A DNA stretch of 64,000 nucleotides from assembly GCA_002102555.1 (NCBI GenBank), contig MCFL01000095.1, positions 24,940-88,939 on the forward strand. The letters are read 5' to 3'. Under the pieces are notes generated by a model, which saw nothing but the letters and a program-made list of their open reading frames with translations, made no database searches and was not told the origin of the DNA. Origin of the DNA: Catenaria anguillulae PL171 (taxonomy: Eukaryota; Blastocladiomycota; Blastocladiomycetes; Blastocladiales; Catenariaceae). The translations under genes were made by a program, and so were the position numbers. Below, one piece after another: positions 56,909 to 64,000 of this stretch; position 1 is the first letter of the stretch, and each line of letters starts with the position of its first letter.

Positions 56909-58428
56909 TTAACCAACCAACCGAAACATATCCACCCCCCTGCGCCTCTGCCTCTCCATCAACTGCTGGCCAGCCCTCCTGGCCCGCCACTCGCCCGGCG
57001 TCATGTAGCGAAAACTCTTGTCGGCGAGCTCCTTGCTCTTGAGCACCTGCAACCACGGATGCCTGGCGGCCTGTGCGGCCGTCAACCTCAGGTACCGATG
57101 TCCCGGATTGGGCGTTGCGGGTGTCGACGACGTGATCAACCTTAACAACAAATCCGCCGCAAGCTGCAAGATGGGCGGAAACAAATCGTCGTGCGCCAAT
57201 GCATCGATTTCCACAAACTCCCGTACATCGGTAAACACCTCTTCCACATGCACCGGGTAGGATGCCGACCCGCCCAAGATGCGCACATTGCAGTGTGCCA
57301 AGTACGGATCGAGCATTTGGCCGAGCACAATGCCCGCAGAATACATGTCGGGCGATGTCGAGTGGCAGATCTTTGGCGGAAACAGTTCGGGCGCAACGTA
57401 CCCGCGTGTGCCTCGGCCGGGCGGGTGGGGTGTTCCGTCGCACACACGCGCAAGGCCGAAATCAATCAGCACCAGCTGGCCGTGCGCATCTTGCATGATG
57501 TTGGATGGGTTCACGTCCAAGTGGGCAATGCCCATGGCGTGAATGGCGTCGAGCGCGGAAAAGAGTTGCAGGGCCAGTTCGGCGGCGCGGCGCAAGGGTA
57601 GGTCGCGCAGGGGCAGTTCGAGCAGCGGGTCAAACACCACAACGTGTTCGCCGAGGTCGTTGAGGTACACGTCGCGCGGGCACACAACGTGGCGCAGAGC
57701 GTGCGGGTCGCGGTCCTTGGCAGCAGCGAGCATGGCAAGGATTTCGACTTCGGTGGCGTGCCATGGCGCGATGGGCCGTGCGTGGTGGAGGCGGCGGTCG
57801 TGGTGGACGATGTTGGTGACGTGTTGGAGCTGGTTGCCGGTTTGGCCGGGTAGTTGTCGGGGTGTGCACGCAGGGTTTTCAGGACAATGGGCGATTTTGG
57901 TCCATCCTCGCCCTCGTCGAGTTCTGGAAGCGCATGGTCAAGGACTTCTACACGCGCAGTGGGTGTTTCCTTTGTGGGCTTGCTTGCTGCTGGGGAAGCA
58001 GAAGACCCGGGCGAGGAGTGGCCATGTCCGTGGCCGCCGGTGAGAGTGGCCTTGATCTTTTTCCACGAGAATCGGCGCAGCAATTTGGATTTGGATGAAG
58101 TTGTAACCATGGACGCGTCGCCACCGTTGGCAGACGCCGTGGCAGTGGATTTGAGGGAAGCGGATGAAGACTTGAATGTTAGAGTGAGAGGCTGTGAAAT
58201 GGTGTTGGAGCGCGTGTCCAACGGAATGGGTACGGGGGTGACTGCCGGCATCCCAGAATCTTTTGAAGCGGGCGGTGACGAGATGGACATGGCTTGTAGG
58301 CTGGATGACAGGAGGCTCTGCTTCTTTGCTGCGGGCGACAGACTGTTGGGTGGCGATGAAGGTGCCGACGACGCGGGAGCGGGTGGTGAATTGCCAGGTA
58401 CCGTGGGCGATGGCGGTGTCATTGTCAT
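56909..58428 (-). CDS. Atypical Ser/Thr protein kinase-like protein
   Basis: Exons 58428-57886 and 57829-56909, joined across a 56-base phase-0 intron, give 487 residues. The first 180 residues are Ser/Pro/Thr-rich and disordered, with a basic LLRRFSWKKIKATLTGG. The kinase domain shows EVEILAML (helix C Glu), HAMGIAHLDVNPSNIM in place of HRDxKxxN, LVLIDFGLAR (DFG intact) and GTRGYVAPELFPP (APE intact), then SPDMYSAGIVLGQML. The GTRG-x-x-APE form resembles Cdc7-type kinases. The catalytic-loop Lys is Asn, the HRD Arg is Leu, and no glycine loop or VAIK Lys is visible in the spliced model. If the intron is not removed the frame breaks, though the skipped IVLKTLRAH would supply a Lys. Activity is therefore doubtful. 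It may be a divergent kinase or a pseudokinase. Confidence 0.72.
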
Positions 58429-59315
58429 GTTGAGTTTGGTGTTGGTGAGAGCACGGTGCTGATGACAAATGAATATGCAGGTGTTGAATGCTTGGGATTC
58501 AATTGGATGTGGCCGTGGGGTGTGTGCCTTAAGTAAATATTGAGGTTCGTTCATTGAGATACCACATGTACAATGTACAGATAGGGCAATACCGTAGTCC
58601 GTGTCGAGGCCCCTCGAAAGTCAAGTCCAGTCTGATCGAGTGCCCATGATGAGTCTGCTGCGGGCCAGCTGACCACCTGCACTATACCGGCCGCGAGCGG
58701 TTGACATGACCCTGCAACTGCAGCCAGCCGCCAGCTGCGGCCGCGGGCGGGCCGTGATGAGCCAATCCGTTACCGTTCTCGGAGCTTGCTGTGGGAAATG
58801 GGAACTCTGGTGGATTCGAGCGTGAAATCGATTCGCGTGACGCGTGATAAGCCGTGACGGATCGAATCATGGACGTGAGGCGAAGCATGCAGTGGAGTTG
58901 ATTCATGCCAGTTGCATCAGTGGTCGGATTGAAAGGCTTCGAGAACTCGTCTAGAAAGCGACTCTCGAAGCTCTCACCCCATGACGAATCGTGACACAAG
59001 TTTACCATGCCATATGTCGTGACGACCGCCGATCCGCCGATCGGATTCGAAATTCAAATGAATGCTTTGACGTCGACGCGTCTCGCACACAACTTTGTCA
59101 AGTGTGGTGTGGTGCAAGTGCAAACCTGTCCTCTGCAGCTGCAGCTGGGGCCTCCCGCCACCTCAACGTCAACGTCAACGCCATACCGGAAACGTTAACG
59201 GATTCTCCGACCTCATAAAAGGCATTGACCCCACCCGCCTGTCCTTGCCCTTGCGCATGTCTGCAACCACATCTTCGTTGCACCTGTTCGATCCATCGAC
59301 TCCTCCCATATCACC
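58429..59315. promoter_or_regulatory. Divergent intergenic region between kinase and CoA-transferase
   Basis: Some 890 bases separate these head-to-head genes. A CATAAAAG box at 59214-59221 lies about 95 bases before the CoA-transferase ATG and could act as a TATA element. A tandem of CAACGT-like units is found at 59164-59180. No further gene was seen. Confidence 0.35.
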
Positions 59316-60818
59316 ATGCTCCGTCTTGCTCTACCCCACGCCGCCGCCGTCACGGCCACGCGCCCAGCCCTATCGCTGGCCGCCCGCCTCATCTCGAGCT
59401 CAGCCGTCCCTCCCAACATGGCCACCACAGGCATCGCCAACGCCCAGCGCACCGCCTCCATTGCCCGCGCCGCGTTTGGCGGGAAACAAGCGCAAGCGCC
59501 GCTTTCGGACCGGATCAAAATCAAGCGCACCCCACCCCAAGTGGTCTCTGCCGACGAAGCCGTCAAGCACATTCCCAGCCACTCGCGCGTCTACGTCCAT
59601 GGCGCCGCCTGCACACCTTCGATCCTGCTCGACGCACTCGCCAAGCGCGACGACGTCACGGGCATTGAGTTTATGCACCTGCATCTCGAGGGCCCCAACC
59701 CGTGCATGGCCTACCCGGACAGGTTCTACTCCAACAACCTGTTTGTGGGTGCGGCAGAGCGCGCCAATGTCGCCCAAGGCAAGGGATCTTACATTCCGCT
59801 CTTCTTGTCCGAAATGGGCCGCGTCATGCGCCAAGGCGTGGCCACGCCGAAAGTCGCCCTGCTCAACGTGAGCCCGCCCGACAAGCACGGGTTTGTCACG
59901 CTGGGCGCAGAAGTGGCGTGCTCGCTGCCAGCCGCTGAAACGGCCGACATTTTGATTGCCCAAATCAACCCGCACATGGTCCGAACTCGCGGGTCTGGGT
60001 TTTTGCCATTCAATGCCTTTGATTACGTGGTCCCTACACCCAACGCCGCCATGCACCAGTCGCCCATGGCGCCCATTTCCGATGCTGAGCGGCGAATTGG
60101 CCAGCACATTGCCGCCATGGTTGAGGATGGCGCCACATTGCAGATGGGCATCGGCGCCGTGCCGAATGCCGTCTTGGCCGAGCTCAAGAACCACAAGCAT
60201 CTCGGCATTCACACCGAGATGTTTAGCGACGGCGTGATTGAGCTCATCAAGTCGGGGGTTGTCGACAATTCCCAAAAGGTTTACCAAAAGGGTCGCACGG
60301 TAACGAGTTTTGTGGTTGGATCGCAGGCCCTGTACGATTTCGTCGACGACAACCCGCAAGTCCTGTTCCAAGAAGCCGCTGTGACCAACGACCCGGTGGT
60401 GATTGGGTCCAACCCAAAAGTCACAGCCATCAACTCTGCCGTGGCCGTGGACCTCACTGGCCAAGTGGCTGCCGATTCCGTCGGCATCTACCAAGTGTCT
60501 GGCGTAGGCGGCCAGATCGACTTTGAACGCGGCGCTGCCATTTCGCGCGGTGGCCTGCCCATCATTTGCTTGCCCAGTACAAACTTGAAGGACGGATCCA
60601 GCAAGATTGTCAACATGCTGTGGCCGGGAACAGGCGTCACCACCACGCGGTACCATGCGCATTACATTGTCACGGAACATGGCGTGGCGTCCTTGTTTGG
60701 CCAAAACTATCACGAGCGCGCTCGCAGGTTGATTGCCATTGCGCATCCAGACCATCGCGAGCAGTTGGAGAAGGAGGCCTTTGAGAGGTTCAGGATTAAG
60801 GCGTGGAGGGTTTTGTAA
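59316..60818 (+). CDS. Mitochondrial acetyl-CoA hydrolase / 4-hydroxybutyrate-type CoA-transferase
   Basis: A single exon of 500 residues. The family moves CoA between short acids (acetate, succinate, 4-hydroxybutyrate) through a glutamyl-CoA intermediate. The first 35 residues (MLRLALPHAAAVTATRPALS onward) lack acids and are rich in Arg, Ala and Ser, a likely mitochondrial presequence. Family blocks are intact: VHGAACTPSILLDAL, EFMHLHLEG, GATLQMGIGAVPNAVL, LGIHTEMFSDGVIEL with the probable catalytic Glu near residue 299, INSAVAVDLTGQVAADSVG, GVGGQIDFERGAA and YIVTEHGVASLFGQN. The HTEM and INSAVAVDLTGQV forms are closer to 4-hydroxybutyrate CoA-transferase than to yeast Ach1. The substrate is not certain. 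A likely role is acetate or succinate handling in mitochondria. Confidence 0.9.
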   Translation: MLRLALPHAAAVTATRPALSLAARLISSSAVPPNMATTGIANAQRTASIARAAFGGKQAQAPLSDRIKIKRTPPQVVSADEAVKHIPSHSRVYVHGAACTPSILLDALAKRDDVTGIEFMHLHLEGPNPCMAYPDRFYSNNLFVGAAERANVAQGKGSYIPLFLSEMGRVMRQGVATPKVALLNVSPPDKHGFVTLGAEVACSLPAAETADILIAQINPHMVRTRGSGFLPFNAFDYVVPTPNAAMHQSPMAPISDAERRIGQHIAAMVEDGATLQMGIGAVPNAVLAELKNHKHLGIHTEMFSDGVIELIKSGVVDNSQKVYQKGRTVTSFVVGSQALYDFVDDNPQVLFQEAAVTNDPVVIGSNPKVTAINSAVAVDLTGQVAADSVGIYQVSGVGGQIDFERGAAISRGGLPIICLPSTNLKDGSSKIVNMLWPGTGVTTTRYHAHYIVTEHGVASLFGQNYHERARRLIAIAHPDHREQLEKEAFERFRIKAWRVL

Positions 60819-61448
60819 GGGGTCAAGGTGAGTGGGAAAGGAAGGGGTCGGTGGTCGACCTTGTAATGTTCTAGATTAACTATGGTTGGATGCGATGTGA
60901 TGCGAATGAATACACAGCTGCCATCGTTGCTCCCAATTCCACTCTCACTCACACTGAAAAGCTGACACGACGAGAGCAGCCAGACTTGGCACTGACTCGT
61001 TGGTTTTGGTGTGCGACTCGCGACCACGTCAGTCACGGCTCCCAGCCAGCCTAAGAACAGCTATGTAGAACCAATAGACGAGACGGGTTCATCAGTGGCA
61101 TTTATTGTCGGCGACTCTGCAATGATTTGGCATGCGTTGTTGATGGCCGTCTGTCGTGAGTTGTGTGTGATCAGCGGCCGTCGTCCCATCGCCAACCCAA
61201 AAGCTGTAGGCACAGGCACAAGCAACCGCCGCCGTATTGACTGCCCGGACTGCTGCTATGGACATTTGATGCATTCCATGCAAGAAACCCATGGCAATTG
61301 ACATTGCGATAGCATCCCGCCCGTACACTTCTGCGTGGCCCCCTAGCTACCTGCGTAATCATCGGTTCCATCAATTGCGTCCCCGCCACTCTGCCGCCGC
61401 ACTCTCCTGCCGCCGGCGCACAGAAAAGAACGACGATCGCCATCCGAA
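60819..61448. other. Intergenic, upstream of family member F
   Basis: Six hundred and thirty bases between two plus-strand genes, with the CoA-transferase 3' end and the member F promoter. No gene was recognised. Confidence 0.45.
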
Positions 61449-63672
61449 ATGACTTTGGAAATCCCTCGAGCCTGTCCGTGCACACAGCGCCCTGGTACGT
61501 CGCCGCCGAAACGCTGTCCCGGACCTCGTTCAAGGTTCTCACGACTTGACTGTCCATGCCTTGCACAAAATTACTTTATCAGGCGTTGGCACCCGGCAGC
61601 AACGCCTCACCTCAACCTACCTCCTGATCCACCACGCCGCAGACCGCGGTCGCCTTTGCACTCGCTTTCCGGAGCTTGATGGCCACCTGCACACGTTTCC
61701 AATCATCAACCACTTTCTGTCCAAGTTCCACCCGGACGAAAAAGACATGCCCGCAGGCACCTACACGATCCAATCGCCCTCGTCTGGCGAGCCCATTCAC
61801 GTGCGCTTTGGGCCCGGCCAAGTCATTCGCCTCGTGACTGCGCCGTCGGTCGACACGGACCGCGACCGCCCCGACTATTACACGACCGATATTTTTGTGC
61901 ACCCGCGCCTCGCCAACATTGCGTGCTATGGCCAGGGCAGGGGCGATTGGCAGTCGCAGCGCACCGCCAGGCTGCACTTGTTGCTCGTGGTTGACGGGTG
62001 GCAAGATGGAGTTGCCCGTTGGATTACAACGTGCCGTCGATGATATGCAGCTGGGCCCGCTCTTGTCATTGGTACCGCCGCAAGCCGCCGACGGGTGGCA
62101 GCGGCGCACGTTATTGAGCGCAAACGACCCAACGAATCACAATCAAGTCACACAGGCGTATCTCGAGTCCCAGTTTGCTACCGAGCTTTCCGCGCTGGCC
62201 GAGGTCGGGTTCGATTTGGCAAAACACACAGCGGTGTTTTATTTTGCACCGGTTGGGCGTGCCGTATCCGCACTTGGGTTTTACGCAGCAAACGCCGCCG
62301 TCCAGGGGAAAGCGGGGAGTGGAACCGGCACTTGGCAAGTGACTGCAACAACCCCGCACGTGGTGGTGCTGTGGGACACTCGAATGATCCGGCAAAGGCA
62401 CAGGATGCTTGCCTGTTGTACTTGGTCGTGTTGGCAGTCCAGGGACACCAGCCGAGCATGTGGGACGAAATTCGTGCGGGCAAGCATAAGGTGGACTTGG
62501 TGCCTGGTATGTACCTTCACATTTCTCTATTCATCTTTGCCTCAATTGCGCAATAATAACTCGCATTTCGCTTTGTAGAAATGGACGTCAATGCCCTCGT
62601 CGACCCTTCACTCAATGGCGCCTTTGAGAAAAAATCCCTCGCCGCCGCCGACGCAAAACCTTCCTCCTCGTCTGGCAAGCCACACTGGATCGGGTCGCCC
62701 TCTTCTCACTCACACCACTCACGCCGCTCCTCCCCTTCGCACCACCGCCGCCGGCGCTACTCGCGCTCGCGCTCACGTTCGCGGTCGCGGTCGCCACCCG
62801 TGCGCCGCTCCCGCCGGTACCGCAGCCGCAGCCGATCCACGTCGCCGCCACCCGCGGGCCACCGCGGTCGCAAGACCGCTCGATACATGAGCCGCCAGCC
62901 GCAGTCGAAGCCCGAGCATCGGCTCGCGTGACGGCGGCGGCAGGGACAGGAGACACCGCGACCGGTATCGCAGCCGCAGCCGGTCCGTGAGCCGCGGGCG
63001 AGGGCGCGACCGTGGCCGGTCGTCGCGTCGCAAAAACGCATCGTACTCGCCCATCCCGTCTGGTGGACCTGCCAGCCGGTCAAGGTCACGGTCTCGATCA
63101 CGGTCGTGGTCTAGGTCGCGGTCACGGTCTCGGTCTCGCTCTCGGTCGCCCTACGGCACACGCAGGACATTGTCGCGCCCAACATCTTCGCGCACCAACG
63201 GCGCCTCGTCCGCCTCATTGCCCTTGGAAACGGCGCTGCCCACGTACGACCCACGCGCACTCGACAAACACACACAACGCGCACTTCGGATGCTTTCGAG
63301 CGACGCGCAGCGTGCGGCCATGGCTGCTCATCCCATGGTGTCCATGTGGGTCAAGGACCCGATTCAAGCCACGCGCATGTGGATTTGGGCACACACGGAT
63401 GTGGCCTTGTCCAAGCGCGAGACGGTCCGGATGGATCGTCCCGTGGATAATGGGGCGGGCACGAGTGCGTCGTCAGTCATGGTGGCGTTTGTCAAGGTGC
63501 CCCGAGTGGCGAGCTTGTGACCGAGGTGGGAACCGATGAACCAAGTGCCGTGAGGAGGGTCACGGCCAGAGTATTGTTGGAAATGCCCGGACTTGGCGCC
63601 CCAGCAGGGAAGGGGACGAGTCCCGCCGGATCGGCCGCCGGCGGAAGTGGCGGAATCAAGAGGGAAAGGTAG
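61449..63672 (+). CDS. dsRBM-like family member F (three domains with RS region, frames disturbed)
   Basis: Exon 1 (61449-61494) encodes IPRACPCTQRPG and ends in phase 1 like exon 1 of member E. Domain 1 has RFPELDGHLHTFPIINHFL and YGQGRGDWQSQRTARLHLLL. A 40-base intron (62011-62050) leads to domain 2: FDLAKHTAVFYFAPVG, GTWQVTATTPH, then VGHSNDPAKAQDACLLYLVV in another frame. An intron with a GTATGT donor (after 62506) ends just before 62580, again phase 1 inside a Glu codon as in E. An Arg/Ser region (YSRSRSRSRSRSP) follows, then WVKDPIQATRMWIW and, in a third frame, PSGELVTEVGTDEPSAVRRV before VTARVLLEMPG. Frame changes relative to E lie near 62365, between 62830 and 62935, and near 63500. 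Either the copy is decaying, or short introns or sequence errors are involved. The end at 63672 assumes the conserved last frame. Confidence 0.6.
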
Positions 63673-64000
63673 CATTGCGAGACGGGATTCGTATTGATGT
63701 GTCTGTGTCGATTTCCTAGAGCGTCGTTCGCCTCCACCCCATATTCCGTGCGTCGTCCGTTCCTCATTCCATTGACAATTGCCACGTGTTGGACTTTGGG
63801 GCTCGCCTTCTCATTTTTCCCCGGTTTTCTTTGTAATTCCATCATCCTGTTGTTTTTCGAGTGTCTGCTCATTGCCGTCTTGTTTTCCCCTCCCTCATTG
63901 TGTCGAAAGCTTGGTTCAACATGATCTGCCAACTTGCCCGAACTACCACCGCTTTTCCAGTTCAGTTCGCATCGAGCAATTGTCCTGCCGCCAACCACAA
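63673..64000. other. Right edge of the window, no gene recognised
   Basis: The last 330 bases hold the probable 3' untranslated region of member F. A short hydrophobic frame on the plus strand (63694-63924) is T-rich and looks like a chance frame. Confidence 0.4.

Noticed and set aside
59400-60755. A 451-codon open frame antisense to the CoA-transferase
   Set aside because: It lies wholly opposite a clearly conserved gene, and its protein is low-information His/Gly/Val sequence caused by codon bias on the other strand.

Overview
The window looks like nuclear DNA of an early-diverging, probably zoosporic fungus. The coding regions are rich in G and C, and most genes carry short GT-AG introns (about 40-150 bp). 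Several genes are clear fungal or opisthokont housekeeping genes: SEC8, VTI1, ATG9, a trehalose synthase-phosphatase fusion and a mitochondrial CoA-transferase. A TmcB-like multi-pass membrane protein points to a flagellate-type lineage such as Blastocladiomycota or Chytridiomycota. That placement is inference; no rRNA or other marker is present.

Layout. 0-5.6 kb: 3'-truncated SEC8 (-), a PAP2 lipid phosphatase (-) and a short-chain dehydrogenase (+). 5.6-11.5 kb: gene-poor DNA with a decayed intron-bearing gene that carries a tyrosine-recombinase-like motif. 11.5-14.4 kb: trehalose-6-phosphate synthase/phosphatase (+). 15-16 kb: an LTR-retrotransposon fossil (-). 16.9-19.5 kb: a low-complexity coiled-coil protein (-). 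20-28.2 kb: two large paralogues with dsRBM-like domains (-), separated by a decayed transposase-like insertion. 28.7-29.6 kb: VTI1 (+). 30-35 kb: transposon debris including piggyBac and PIF1-type helicase pieces. 35.4-41.3 kb: a DUF4050-like gene (-), ATG9 (+) and an NmrA-like reductase (-). 42-46.9 kb: three more members of the dsRBM-like family (-), one decayed. 47.4-52 kb: the TmcB-like protein (-). 52.6-58.4 kb: a C2/coiled-coil protein (-), an unknown protein (+) and an atypical kinase (-). 59.3-60.8 kb: the CoA-transferase (+). 61.4-63.7 kb: a sixth dsRBM-like family member (+).

The most notable feature is this dispersed six-locus family. Members combine one to four repeats ending in a glycine-rich turn and an Ala/Leu helix (G-x-G, x-A-x-x-x-A, H-L/A-L-x-x-L/V, like the end of a double-stranded-RNA-binding motif) with Arg/Ser, Arg/Asp, Gln or Gly/Met low-complexity tracts. 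Three members share an N-terminal Cys-Pro-Cys segment; two of these also share two intron positions in the same phase. The family is not one I recognise. RNA binding or a role in splicing is a hypothesis from architecture only.

Exon limits below were read by eye from GT-AG signals and frame continuity and have no transcript support. Many apparent donors read GTNCG rather than GTAAG, which may be a trait of this genome.
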